Assembly (NCBI GenBank): GCA_020638455.1
Contig: JACKIK010000002.1
Location: forward strand, 248,001 to 312,000
DNA: 64,000 nucleotides
DNA from: Hyphomonas sp.
GTDB taxonomy: Bacteria > Pseudomonadota > Alphaproteobacteria > Caulobacterales > Hyphomonadaceae
Direction of reading: 5' to 3'
Position 1 is the first letter of the stretch. Each line of letters begins with the position of its first letter. The notes beneath the pieces were generated by a model. It made no database searches. It was not told the origin of the DNA and was given only the letters and a program-made list of their open reading frames with translations. Below are positions 45,266 through 54,253 of this stretch, in pieces. A program made the position numbers and the translations under genes.

Positions 45266-45919
45266 ATGAATTACAAAGCCGCGCGCGAAACCATGGTGGA
45301 CAGCCAGATCCGTCCCAATGACGTGGCGGACCCGGACATCGTCTCGGCATTCCTGAAAACGCCGCGCGAGGCCTTCGTGCCGAGCTCGCGCAAGCCGGTG
45401 GCCTATTCCGAGCTCGAGATCGGGACGTCGGAAGGCCGGGCGCTGTGGACGCCGCGGGACACGGGCAAGCTGCTGAAGATGGCTGCCATCCGTCCGTCCG
45501 ATATCGTGCTGGTGGTCGGCGCCGGCGCAGGCTACGAGGCTGCCCTGATCAGTCATCTGGCCGAGACGGTCATCGCACTGGAAGAATCATCCGCGCTCGT
45601 CGAGGCCATGTCGGATCGATTCGCCAGCCTCGGGCTCGACCGGGCCGTTGCCGTCGAGGGGCGGATTGCGGAGGGCCTGGAAGACCAGGGCCCGTTCGAC
45701 GTGATCTATGTCTGCGGCATGGTCGAGACCGTGCCCGAAGCGTGGACCCGGCAGCTCGCCGAGGGCGGGCGCCTTGCCGTCGTCACGCTGGGCGAGGATG
45801 GCGTCGGGCGCGGCAGCGTCTTCACGCGGGCCGGCGATGCCGTCTCGCCGCGCCACGGCTTCGATGCGTTCCCGCCGAAGTTCAGCCAGTTCGACCGCCA
45901 GAAGGCATTTGTCTTCTGA
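45266..45919 (+). CDS. Protein-L-isoaspartate O-methyltransferase family protein
   Basis: 217 residues. The N-terminal half follows the Pcm pattern (RETMVDSQIRPNDV...RVAFVP-like FVPSSRKPVAY) and the SAM site is VLVVGAGAGYEAALI. It would methylate isoaspartyl residues of damaged proteins, but alphaproteobacterial members beside tolC are divergent and may not repair proteins. The ATG at 45266 is the only reasonable start. tolC lies 116 bases downstream behind its own putative operator. Confidence 0.85.
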   Translation: MNYKAARETMVDSQIRPNDVADPDIVSAFLKTPREAFVPSSRKPVAYSELEIGTSEGRALWTPRDTGKLLKMAAIRPSDIVLVVGAGAGYEAALISHLAETVIALEESSALVEAMSDRFASLGLDRAVAVEGRIAEGLEDQGPFDVIYVCGMVETVPEAWTRQLAEGGRLAVVTLGEDGVGRGSVFTRAGDAVSPRHGFDAFPPKFSQFDRQKAFVF

Positions 45920-45961
45920 GATATTTCATCTCAGGGCAGTGCGGTTAACTCTCCTGAAAAA

Positions 45962-45974
45962 TGAACAGTGTTCA
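45962..45974 (+). promoter_or_regulatory. TetR-type operator candidate at the tolC promoter
   Basis: TGAACAGTGTTCA is a perfect 13-base odd-centred palindrome. It overlaps a possible -35 (TTCACT, 45971-45976) placed 16 bases before a possible -10 (TATAAC, 45993-45998). TetR repressors of efflux genes often bind such sites. Confidence 0.55.
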
Positions 45975-46035
45975 CTGCAGCGGCCGTCCCTATATAACGG
46001 GGTGTAATCCGAATTACGGCATCTGGGAGCCATTC

Positions 46036-47337
46036 ATGCGTATCAAAGTTCGAGTTCTGGCGGGAACCGCCATCGCTGCCATTCTGATGGCAGGCAGTGG
46101 AGCCGCCGAGACACTCGACGATGCCGTTGCCGCGGCCATCACCTCCAACCCGCAGCTCGATGCCCAGCGCGTGCAGACGGAGATTGCCCGCGAGACGCTG
46201 GAGCAGGCGCGCGCCGGCGGCCGGACAACCGTCAGCGTCGGCGGCTCGGCCGGCTACACCTACACCGACACCAATTCGCCCTTCAGCCTCAGCAATGGCG
46301 ATTCTCAGTCCGTTGCCGCGCAGGTCCAGGCGACCAAGCCAATCTACACAGGCGGACGAATCGCCGCCGGCGTCCGTCAGGCGACCGCGGGCATCAATGC
46401 AGCCGACGCCCAGTACGATGCCGCCGAGCAGGACCTGATCCTGCAGGTCATCACCGCCTACATGGATCTCCGGCGAGACCGCGAGACCGTGTCCATCCGC
46501 CAGAACAATGTCGAGGTTGCGAACGAGCAGGAACGGGCCGCGAAGGACCGGTTTGAAGTCGGCGTCGTCACGCGCACGGACGTCTCCCTGTCGACGGCCA
46601 ATCTCGAAGGCGCAAAGGCGGCGCTTGCAAGTGCCGAATCCGCGCTTGAAGCGAGCATTGCCAACTACACCTACCTGACCGGCCTGGTGCCGGCCGACCT
46701 CGCGCCACCGCCGCCCGTACCGACGCTGCCGGCCTCGCTGGAGGAAGCGACCACATTCGCGCTCGACAACAATCCCGACATGATCGCCGCCCGGCACAAT
46801 GAGCGCGCCGCGAGCGAGGCCATCGAGGCGGCAAAGGCGCAGGGGCGCCCGTCCGTCAGCCTCGTCGGCACGGCGCAGGTACAGGAGGGCTACTATTCTG
46901 CCCGGGACATCAACAACCAGAGCGTTTCGGGGGTGATCCAGGGATCGGTCCCGATCGTCACGGGAGGCATGGTGAAGAGCCAGACGCGGGCCGCCCGCCT
47001 GAAGCGTGACCAGGCCCGCCGCCAGATCGACCTCCTCGACCGCTCGATCCGGGCAAAAGTCGCATCCGCATGGTTTGGCTACGACGCGACGCTGCGGGCG
47101 ATCGACGCATCGAAGCGGCAGGTCGACGCAGCTGAAATCGCCTATGATGGCGCCAAGGAAGAGCTGGCCGTCGGCGTGCGCACCACGCTGGACGTGCTGG
47201 ATCAGGAACAGCAGCTGTTCGAAGCCCGGCTTTCGCTGGTCCAGGCCGAACGGAACGCCTATGTCGCCGCGCACCAATTGCTCCGTGCGACGGGGCAACT
47301 TCGGCGGCCCGTAGCGCTCGATGCTGAAACGCGTTAA
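46036..47337 (+). CDS. tolC: TolC-family outer membrane efflux/secretion channel
   Basis: 433 residues. The start at 46036 gives the Sec signal MRIKVRVLAGTAIAAILMAG ending GAA-E. Two internal repeats typical of TolC follow (ETLDDAVAAAITSNPQLDAQR and EATTFALDNNPDMIAARHNE), each with long helices (residues about 90-200 and 290-420). The trimer would form a beta-barrel and periplasmic tunnel for type I secretion and drug efflux. The operator-like palindrome upstream suggests repression by a TetR-type regulator. popZ follows 84 bases downstream. Confidence 0.94.
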   Translation: MRIKVRVLAGTAIAAILMAGSGAAETLDDAVAAAITSNPQLDAQRVQTEIARETLEQARAGGRTTVSVGGSAGYTYTDTNSPFSLSNGDSQSVAAQVQATKPIYTGGRIAAGVRQATAGINAADAQYDAAEQDLILQVITAYMDLRRDRETVSIRQNNVEVANEQERAAKDRFEVGVVTRTDVSLSTANLEGAKAALASAESALEASIANYTYLTGLVPADLAPPPPVPTLPASLEEATTFALDNNPDMIAARHNERAASEAIEAAKAQGRPSVSLVGTAQVQEGYYSARDINNQSVSGVIQGSVPIVTGGMVKSQTRAARLKRDQARRQIDLLDRSIRAKVASAWFGYDATLRAIDASKRQVDAAEIAYDGAKEELAVGVRTTLDVLDQEQQLFEARLSLVQAERNAYVAAHQLLRATGQLRRPVALDAETR

Positions 47338-47421
47338 ACAGTGTGAGCTTTTTGTTAACCCAATCGCCTTAGCGATCAGCTTCAGGAATCGCTGATGGAT
47401 AAGCAGATCAGGGGGCTTTGA

Positions 47422-48066
47422 ATGGCCAACGAGGCGCACAAGGAACCGACGATGGAGGAGATCCTCGCGTCGATCCGCAAGATTATTTCCGATGACTCTG
47501 AGGCTCCGCAGGCGCGTCGCGCGCCTGTTGAGGTCGCACCGGAGCCGGACTTCGCCAATGACGATATCGGTGAAGAATATGAAGAAGAAGGCAGTCTCGC
47601 CGTCGACGAAGTGATGTTCGACGAGGACGACGTGGAAGACTCCTTCGATGACGTCGAGGACTTTGCCGACGAGCCGGCCATGGAAGAGGAGGAGGACACG
47701 TTCGAATCCCTTCTCGATGCCGCCCGTTCGGTCGACGTCGAGCCTGAACCCGAGCCTGCACCGATCCCAGTTTCCCTTCGCCGTGCTCGTCCCGAGCCGG
47801 AGCCGCTTCCAGTGGAGCCCCCCATGCCTGCTATCTCTCATCACGACAAGGCAACGCTCACCGACGATGCCACCGCCACCGCCGCAGCCGGTGCCCTCGG
47901 CAAGCTGTTCGGCAAGATGGACCTCGGCGGCGAGAACACGATCGAGGGTCTCGTGCGCGAAATGCTGCGCCCGATGATCAAGGAATGGCTCGACGCCAAC
48001 CTGGCCCAGATCGTCGAGCAGAAGGTCGACGCAGAGGTACAGCGCATCGCCCGCATGGCGCGCTAG
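47422..48066 (+). CDS. popZ: PopZ-like polar organizing protein (DUF2497)
   Basis: 214 residues in the PopZ layout. An N-terminal amphipathic helix (PTMEEILASIRKIISDD, residues 10-26) binds client proteins. An acidic Pro/Glu/Asp-rich disordered middle (about residues 30-140) follows. C-terminal helices (IEGLVREMLRPMIKEWLDAN and on) drive multimerisation. In Caulobacter PopZ forms the pole matrix that anchors the chromosome origin through ParB. A strong terminator follows the gene. The tolC-popZ-valS order is shared with related bacteria as far as I recall. Confidence 0.9.
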   Translation: MANEAHKEPTMEEILASIRKIISDDSEAPQARRAPVEVAPEPDFANDDIGEEYEEEGSLAVDEVMFDEDDVEDSFDDVEDFADEPAMEEEEDTFESLLDAARSVDVEPEPEPAPIPVSLRRARPEPEPLPVEPPMPAISHHDKATLTDDATATAAAGALGKLFGKMDLGGENTIEGLVREMLRPMIKEWLDANLAQIVEQKVDAEVQRIARMAR

Positions 48067-48095
48067 CCTCTCCCGCCAAAATGTTTATAGGGAAG

Positions 48096-48126
48096 GGCGC
48101 GCCGCCACCGGCGCGCCTTTTCTTTT
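48096..48126 (+). terminator. Rho-independent terminator after popZ
   Basis: The arms GGCGCGCCG (48096-48104) and CGGCGCGCC (48109-48117) pair perfectly around a four-base loop and are followed by TTTTCTTTT. It separates popZ from valS. Confidence 0.92.
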
Positions 48127-48147
48127 ATCCGGACTACGCCTGAAACG

Positions 48148-51051
48148 ATGCTTGACCAGAGATTCGACCCCGCCGAAGCCGAGCCGCGCCTGTACGAGGC
48201 GTGGGAGACGAAAGGCTGCTTCAAGCCGTCGGGAGACCCTGACGCGGAGGTCTATTCCATCGTGATCCCGCCGCCGAACGTGACCGGCGTGCTGCACATG
48301 GGCCATGCGCTGAATAACACGCTGCAGGACCTGCTGATCCGGTTCGAGCGGATGCGCGGCAAGAACGTCCTGTGGCAGCCGGGCACGGACCATGCGGGCA
48401 TCGCGACGCAGATGGTGGTCGAGCGCCAGCTGGCCCAGGAAGGCAATATGAGCCGCCGCGAAATGGGCCGCGAGGCGTTCGTCGATCGCGTCTGGCAGTG
48501 GAAGGAAGAATCCGGCGGCGCCATCGTCCAGCAGCTGAAGCGCCTCGGCGCCTCCTGCGACTGGAGCCGTGAACGCTTCACGATGGGAGACCGGAGCGAG
48601 CCGGACAACCAGATGGTTCGCGCGGTCACCAGGGTGTTTGTGGACCTCTACAACAAGGGCCTGATCTATCGCGACAAGCGCCTCGTGAACTGGGACCCGC
48701 ACTTCCAGACCGCAATCTCGGACCTCGAAGTCGACCAGCGCGAAGTGGCCGGCCATTACTGGCACCTCCGCTATCCGCTCGCCGACGGCGTCACCTATGA
48801 GCACCCCGTCAAGGACGAGGACGGCAACGTCACCGGCACCGAACCGCGCGGCTACATCATCGTCGCGACCTCCCGCCCGGAGACGATGCTGGGCGATACC
48901 GGCGTTGCCGTGCATCCGGATGACGAACGCTACAAGGGTCTTGTCGGCAAGTTCGTCGAGCTGCCGATTGTCGGCCGCCGCGTGCCGATTGTTGCGGACG
49001 AATATGCCAACCCGGAAAAGGGTTCCGGCGCCGTGAAGATCACGCCGGCGCATGACTTCAACGACTTCGAAGTCGGCAAGCGCGCGGGCATGACGCCGCT
49101 CAACATCCTGACAGCCGTTGCTGCCATCGTGGATGGGGCCGAGGCCGATGCGGCAGGCATCCCGGCGGCCTATCGCGGGCTCGACCGGTTCGATGCTCGC
49201 AAGAAAGTGGTCGAGGACTTCGAGGCGGTGGGCATGCTCGACCAGATCGAGAACCTGAAGATCGAACAGCCTTTCGGCGACCGCTCCAATGTCGTCATCG
49301 AGCCGTGGATGACGGACCAGTGGTATGTCGACGCCAAGACGCTCGCCCAGCCGGCCATCGCTGCGGTGCGCGAAGGAAAGACGCGCTTCGTGCCGGAGAA
49401 CTGGGAGAAGACCTATTTCAACTGGATGGAAAACATCCAGCCCTGGTGCGTCTCCCGCCAACTTTGGTGGGGGCACCGCATTCCGGCGTGGTTTGGTCCT
49501 GAAGTTTCGTTCGATGCTTCGAACAAGCCCGATCAAGTCTTGAACTTAAGCGGGAAGGTTTTTGTTGGATCGTCGTTCGCTGAAGTTCGATTGGCTGCGG
49601 AAGACTACTACAAGGTAGCCGTGGAAGAGGTCGCGGATATTCACGGCGCTGGAAAGATGTTTGCGCCTGCTTCGGATGATGCAATCGATCAACTGGTTGC
49701 GGGTGCATCTCTGGCGGGCAAGTCTATCGCGCTCTGGCAAGAAACAGACGTCCTCGACACATGGTTCTCCTCCGCCCTGTGGCCCTTCTCGACGCAGGGC
49801 TGGCCGGATGAGACGGAAGACCTGAAGACCTTCTATCCGACGAGCACGCTCGTCACCGCCTTCGACATTATCTTCTTCTGGGTCTCCCGGATGATGATGA
49901 TGGGCCTCGAATTCACCCATCAGGTGCCCTTCAGGGACGTCTACATCCACGCCCTCGTCCTCGACGAGAAGGGGCAGAAGATGTCGAAGTCCAAGGGCAA
50001 CGCGATGGACCCCCTGGACCTCGTCAACGAATACGGCGCCGATGCGCTGCGCTTCGCGATGAGCCGCCTTGCCGGGCAGGGGCGTAATATCCGCCTGTCG
50101 AAACAGGTGGTCGAGGGCAACCGCAACTTCGCGACCAAGCTGTGGAACGCCGCCCGCTTCGCCGAAATGAACGAATGCGGCGCTCCGGGTACGGTCGATT
50201 TCGACAGGGTCGAAAGCGCCGCGAACCGCTGGATCCTCGGCGAGCTGTCCACCTGCGTGGCCGAAGTCACCAAGGGCATCGAGGACTATCGCTTCAATGA
50301 GGCGGCCGGCGCGCTCTACAAATTCGTCTGGAACACGTTCTGCGACTGGTATCTCGAACTGATCAAGCCGCTGCTCGGCGGGATGGACGATGCGGCCAAG
50401 GGCGAAACGCGCAAGGTGTGCGGCTATGTCCTCGACGAGACGCTGAAGCTGCTCCACCCCTTCATGCCGTTCATCACGGAAGAGCTGTGGGAACGCCGCG
50501 CGCCCGGCCGCGCCGGCGAGCAGGGTTTCCTGATGCTGCAGCAATGGCCGGCCTTCACCGGCTTCCATGATGTTGCCGCCGCGCAGGAAATGAACTGGGT
50601 GATCGACCTGATCACCGAAATCCGCAGCCTGCGGAACGATCTCGACATCCCCGCCGGCACGAAAGTGCCGCTGGCCCTCGTCAATGCGGGCGAGGAGATC
50701 GACGCCCGCGCCATGCGGCATGAGGATGTGCTGAAGCGTCTCGCCCGCCTGGACGACATCGCCCTGACCGACACTGCGCCTGCTGGCGCGGTCACCTTCG
50801 TGTTCGGCGACACGCTGGCGGCGCTGGTGATCGCGGACATCGTGGACATCGGTGCCGCGCGGCAGCGCCTGCAGAAGGAAATCGCCCAGCTCGACAAGGA
50901 TATCGTGGCGACGGAGAAGAAACTCTCCAATGAGAACTTCGTCGCCCGCGCGCCGGAGGAGATCGTCGAGGAGAACCGCCAGCGCGTTGTCGAGTGGACG
51001 GCCCGGCGGGAAAAGCTGCGTGCGGCGCTGAAAGGGCTTGAAGGGCTCTGA
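48148..51051 (+). CDS. valS: Valyl-tRNA synthetase
   Basis: 967 residues, class I synthetase charging tRNA-Val. The HIGH motif is in PPNVTGVLHMGHAL (about residue 45), the KMSKS motif in GQKMSKSKGNAMD, and a C-terminal coiled coil (RLQKEIAQLDKDIVATEKKL) binds the tRNA. The editing domain is in the middle. Between RIPAWFGP and DVLDTWFSSALW, where bacterial ValRS usually has a short connector, this one has about 80 residues encoded by an A+T-richer patch (49500-49740). The start at 48148 (MLDQRFDP) follows the popZ terminator by about 20 bases. Confidence 0.96.
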   Translation: MLDQRFDPAEAEPRLYEAWETKGCFKPSGDPDAEVYSIVIPPPNVTGVLHMGHALNNTLQDLLIRFERMRGKNVLWQPGTDHAGIATQMVVERQLAQEGNMSRREMGREAFVDRVWQWKEESGGAIVQQLKRLGASCDWSRERFTMGDRSEPDNQMVRAVTRVFVDLYNKGLIYRDKRLVNWDPHFQTAISDLEVDQREVAGHYWHLRYPLADGVTYEHPVKDEDGNVTGTEPRGYIIVATSRPETMLGDTGVAVHPDDERYKGLVGKFVELPIVGRRVPIVADEYANPEKGSGAVKITPAHDFNDFEVGKRAGMTPLNILTAVAAIVDGAEADAAGIPAAYRGLDRFDARKKVVEDFEAVGMLDQIENLKIEQPFGDRSNVVIEPWMTDQWYVDAKTLAQPAIAAVREGKTRFVPENWEKTYFNWMENIQPWCVSRQLWWGHRIPAWFGPEVSFDASNKPDQVLNLSGKVFVGSSFAEVRLAAEDYYKVAVEEVADIHGAGKMFAPASDDAIDQLVAGASLAGKSIALWQETDVLDTWFSSALWPFSTQGWPDETEDLKTFYPTSTLVTAFDIIFFWVSRMMMMGLEFTHQVPFRDVYIHALVLDEKGQKMSKSKGNAMDPLDLVNEYGADALRFAMSRLAGQGRNIRLSKQVVEGNRNFATKLWNAARFAEMNECGAPGTVDFDRVESAANRWILGELSTCVAEVTKGIEDYRFNEAAGALYKFVWNTFCDWYLELIKPLLGGMDDAAKGETRKVCGYVLDETLKLLHPFMPFITEELWERRAPGRAGEQGFLMLQQWPAFTGFHDVAAAQEMNWVIDLITEIRSLRNDLDIPAGTKVPLALVNAGEEIDARAMRHEDVLKRLARLDDIALTDTAPAGAVTFVFGDTLAALVIADIVDIGAARQRLQKEIAQLDKDIVATEKKLSNENFVARAPEEIVEENRQRVVEWTARREKLRAALKGLEGL

Positions 51052-51094
51052 CCTTCCGGCCACCCTGTCCGCCAGATGGACCGGAGGCTGACCC

Positions 51095-52093
51095 TTGACC
51101 CTGAAACCGCTTATCGCGGCAGCGGCCCTGCTGCTCGCTGCCTGCACGACGGCGCCTGTGCCCGCTGACCCGCCCGCCCCGGAGTGGCGCCTTGCCATCC
51201 ATGGCGGGGCAGGCGTCATCACGCGCGGCTCCATGACGCCGGAGCAGGAGGCCGAATTCACGGCCGGGCTGCAGGCCGCACTGGCGGCGGGCGCCGAAGT
51301 CCTGCGCAATGGCGGCAGTGCCGTCGATGCCGTGCAGGCCGCCGTGCTGCCGATGGAGGACAATCCGATCTTCAATGCCGGCAAGGGGGCCGTGTTCACC
51401 GCCGCGGGCACGCATGAACTCGATGCCTCGATCATGGAAGGCGCGACGCGCAATGCGGGCTCCGTGGCGGGCGTCACCATCGTGAAGAACCCGATCCTCG
51501 CCGCGCGCGCCGTGATGGACAAGTCTGAACACGTCATGTTCGCCGGCCCGGGCGCAGATGCCTTCGCGAAAGAGCAGGGCCTTGAGATCGTGCCGAACAC
51601 CTATTTCGACACCGAACGCCGCCGCGAGGCGCTGGACCGTGTCCTGGAGGAACGCACCCGCACCGCCGAGGACCGCCACGGCACGGTTGGCGCCGTCGCC
51701 ATCGACATTAACGGCAACCTCGCCGCGGCCACGACGACCGGTGGCATGACGGCCAAGACGCCGGGCCGCATCGGCGACTCGCCCCTGATCGGTGCGGCGA
51801 CCTATGCAGAGAACGGCGTCTGCGCCGTCTCCGCCACCGGGCACGGCGAATACTTCATCCGCGTCGGTGTAGCCAAGACGATCTGCGACCGCGTCAAGCT
51901 GAAGGGCGAAAGCATCGGCGATGCCGCGCGCGAGGCCCTCGGCGAAGTCGCGACGCTTGGTGGCGATGGCGGCGTCGTCCTGATCGATGGCGACGGCCAC
52001 CCGGATTTCGTCTTCAACAGCGAAGGCATGTACCGCGGCTGGATCGATGCTACCGGCTCGTGGACCGCAATTTACGGGGATGACGAACAATGA
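51095..52093 (+). CDS. Isoaspartyl peptidase/L-asparaginase (Ntn-hydrolase) lipoprotein
   Basis: 332 residues starting from TTG at 51095, with GGAGG nine bases before it. The lipoprotein signal is MTLKPLIAAAALLLAAC. The rest is a type 2 asparaginase/isoaspartyl peptidase: LAIHGGAGVITRG at the front and the autocleavage-nucleophile site at T197 (DRHGTVGAVAID), with GMTAKTPGRIGDSPLIG after it. The precursor self-cleaves before T197 and then hydrolyses isoaspartyl dipeptides or asparagine. Lipid anchoring outside the cytoplasm is unusual but occurs. The gene overlaps the next lipoprotein gene by four bases. Confidence 0.92.
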   Translation: MTLKPLIAAAALLLAACTTAPVPADPPAPEWRLAIHGGAGVITRGSMTPEQEAEFTAGLQAALAAGAEVLRNGGSAVDAVQAAVLPMEDNPIFNAGKGAVFTAAGTHELDASIMEGATRNAGSVAGVTIVKNPILAARAVMDKSEHVMFAGPGADAFAKEQGLEIVPNTYFDTERRREALDRVLEERTRTAEDRHGTVGAVAIDINGNLAAATTTGGMTAKTPGRIGDSPLIGAATYAENGVCAVSATGHGEYFIRVGVAKTICDRVKLKGESIGDAAREALGEVATLGGDGGVVLIDGDGHPDFVFNSEGMYRGWIDATGSWTAIYGDDEQ

Positions 52094-53280
52094 GGGCGCT
52101 GGCCATTCCCGGCCTCCTGCTGGGGCTGGCCGCATGTGCGCCCGCGGCGGTTACGGCACCTGAACCGGCCTGGACCCTGTCCGATCAGATGCAGGACGCC
52201 CGGCGGATGATGATCGAACACGTCGAGAATTTCATCGCGAGCCCCGATGACCCGATGGCTGCGGGATATTGGGATCAGGCGGTTTCGATGGCTGGCCGCG
52301 AAGACCTGATCTATCAGGGCGCCGAAGACGGAAACCAGCCCATCAGGCCGCAATGCGCGGACCCCGGACCTGATCCCTTGCCGGAACTTGTCGAGCTCGC
52401 CGGCAACACGTCCATCGTCATCATCAACGAGGCGCATTCCCGCCCGTCGGACCGCCTGTTCATTCTCGAACTCGCAAAGGCGCTGAACGGTATCGGCTAC
52501 AGGACGTATGCGGCCGAGACCTTTTCCGAAACCATTGCGGACAAGCCTGGTGCGGCGACAAATCTGGATGACGGCTATTACACGCGGGAGCCGGTCTATG
52601 CCCGGCTGCTGGAGGCTGTGCGTGGCATGGGCTTTCATCTTGTCGCCTATGAGCAGCACGCCGATCAGGCGGCGCCAGCCGATGCCGCGCCAGACGTCAG
52701 GATCGACAGCCGGGAAGCGGCGCAGACCGAAAACCTGATGCGCGCCATCTTCAATGACGATCCGGACGCCAAGGTCTTCATTCATGTCGGCCATTCGCAT
52801 GTGGCCGAGCGCCCCATACCGGACGAGAACGGTATGCGATGGATGGCCGCCCGTCTTAAGGAGGCAACCGGAATCGATCCTCTCACGATCAGCCTGACGG
52901 ATTGTGTCGCCAGCGGGGATGCTCCCGTTCTGGCCAGCGCCGGCGTTCGACCGGATGGAACGCTCCGGCCCGTCTACACAGACGATGTGGTCGGTCTTCC
53001 ACGTGTGACGATCCGCGACGGCCGGCCGGACTACCGCCGCCGCGCGGGCGACATCGACGTGCAGGCTCCGGCGGCGCTGCTGCCTGCGGATCACGCTGTC
53101 CTGATCGAGGCCCGCCGTGCCGGAGACGATGATACCATTGTCCCGGCAGACCGGCTGTTCCTGCGCCCCGGCGAGTCGTTGCCGCTTTTGCTGCCGGAGG
53201 GAACATACGACCTGCGCAGTTTCGACAAGGATGGGCTTGTGAGCGGGCCGGTAACAGTAGATGTCAAGGCGCCGGCCTGA
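52090..53280 (+). CDS. Lipoprotein with ChaN/EreA/TIKI-like metal-site domain
   Basis: 396 residues. The lipobox is L13-A14-A15-C16. The middle shows two motifs of the ChaN/erythromycin-esterase/TIKI superfamily: IVIINEAHSRPSDRLFILEL with E114 and H116, and VFIHVGHSHVAE near residue 230. These would form a metal or heme-binding site for hydrolysis or iron handling. The last 90 residues look like a separate beta domain. It overlaps the isoaspartyl peptidase by ATGA, so both are made together and sit at the same membrane. Exact activity is not known. Confidence 0.72.
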   Translation: MRALAIPGLLLGLAACAPAAVTAPEPAWTLSDQMQDARRMMIEHVENFIASPDDPMAAGYWDQAVSMAGREDLIYQGAEDGNQPIRPQCADPGPDPLPELVELAGNTSIVIINEAHSRPSDRLFILELAKALNGIGYRTYAAETFSETIADKPGAATNLDDGYYTREPVYARLLEAVRGMGFHLVAYEQHADQAAPADAAPDVRIDSREAAQTENLMRAIFNDDPDAKVFIHVGHSHVAERPIPDENGMRWMAARLKEATGIDPLTISLTDCVASGDAPVLASAGVRPDGTLRPVYTDDVVGLPRVTIRDGRPDYRRRAGDIDVQAPAALLPADHAVLIEARRAGDDDTIVPADRLFLRPGESLPLLLPEGTYDLRSFDKDGLVSGPVTVDVKAPA

Positions 53281-53310
53281 GCCGGGCGCCAGAGCAGAGG
53301 AGAGGCACAG

Positions 53311-54252
53311 ATGGAGATGAGAGAGCTTGGACGTAGCGGCCTCAGGATAGCGCCGCTGGTGCTCGGTGGCAATGTGTTCGGCTGGACGGCGGACAAGGAC
53401 ACATCCTTCGCAATCCTGGATGCCTTTCTCGGTGCGGGCTTCAACACGGTCGACACGGCGAACGTCTATTCCCGCTGGATGCCGGGTCATGTGGGAGGCG
53501 AGTCCGAGACGGTGGTCGGCGAGTGGTTCGCCCAGAGCGGCGGACGGCGCGAGGATACGCTGCTGATCACCAAGGTCGGCTCCGACATGGGTACGGGCGG
53601 CAAGGGCCTGAAGGCCAGCTACATGGTCGAGGCCTGCGAAGCCTCCCTCGCGCGCCTGCAGACCGACTATATCGACCTCTACCTCTCTCACTTCCCGGAC
53701 CCGGAAACGCCGATCGAGGAAACGCTGGAAGGGCACTACCAGCTCATCAAGTCGGGCAAGGTGCGCGCCTGCGGCGGGTCCAATTATGACGGCCCCGGCC
53801 TTGAAGCGGCGCTGAATGCGGCCGGCGACGGCCGGGCGCGCTATGAAGTGCTTCAGCCTCACTACAATCTGCTCGTCCGCGACGAGTATGAGGGCGCGCG
53901 GGAGGATGTCTGCGTCCGGGAAGGGCTGGGCGTCATCCCGTATTTCGCGCTCGCCAGCGGCTTCCTGACGGGCAAGTACCGGACGGAGGACGACCTGAAG
54001 AAAAGCATGCGCGGCATGCGCATGAAGGAGCTGCTGACGGGCCGGGGCCCGAAAGTGCTGGCAGCCATGGATGAGGTCGCGGCGCGGCATGGCGCAACGC
54101 TGGCGCAGGTCGCGCTCGCCTGGCTGATGCACAAGCCCTCGGTTACGGCGCCGATCGCCAGCGCGACCTCTGTCGTGCAGCTGAAGGACATCCTGCAATC
54201 CGCCTCGCTGGCGCTGACCGCGGAAGACATGAAGGCGCTCGATGAGGCCTGA
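53311..54252 (+). CDS. Aldo/keto reductase
   Basis: 313 residues. Catalytic residues are visible as D and Y in DTANVYSRW, K in LITKVGSDMG and H in YLSHFPDPE. It begins MEMRELGRSGLRIAPLVLGG, as in the YajO/PdxI-like group. It reduces carbonyl substrates with NADPH, substrate unknown. It is a distinct subgroup from the copy at 14583. GAGGAGAGG provides the ribosome site. The GNAT gene begins two bases after the stop. Confidence 0.92.
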   Translation: MEMRELGRSGLRIAPLVLGGNVFGWTADKDTSFAILDAFLGAGFNTVDTANVYSRWMPGHVGGESETVVGEWFAQSGGRREDTLLITKVGSDMGTGGKGLKASYMVEACEASLARLQTDYIDLYLSHFPDPETPIEETLEGHYQLIKSGKVRACGGSNYDGPGLEAALNAAGDGRARYEVLQPHYNLLVRDEYEGAREDVCVREGLGVIPYFALASGFLTGKYRTEDDLKKSMRGMRMKELLTGRGPKVLAAMDEVAARHGATLAQVALAWLMHKPSVTAPIASATSVVQLKDILQSASLALTAEDMKALDEA

Positions 54253-54253
54253 C

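Noticed and set aside
47338..47421. CtrA box upstream of popZ
   Set aside because: A TTAA is present near 47355 but no second TTAA follows at the seven-base spacing.
49500..49740. valS patch as an intein or insertion sequence
   Set aside because: It is in frame, shows no splicing motifs or terminal repeats and encodes no transposase, so it fits a connector segment better.
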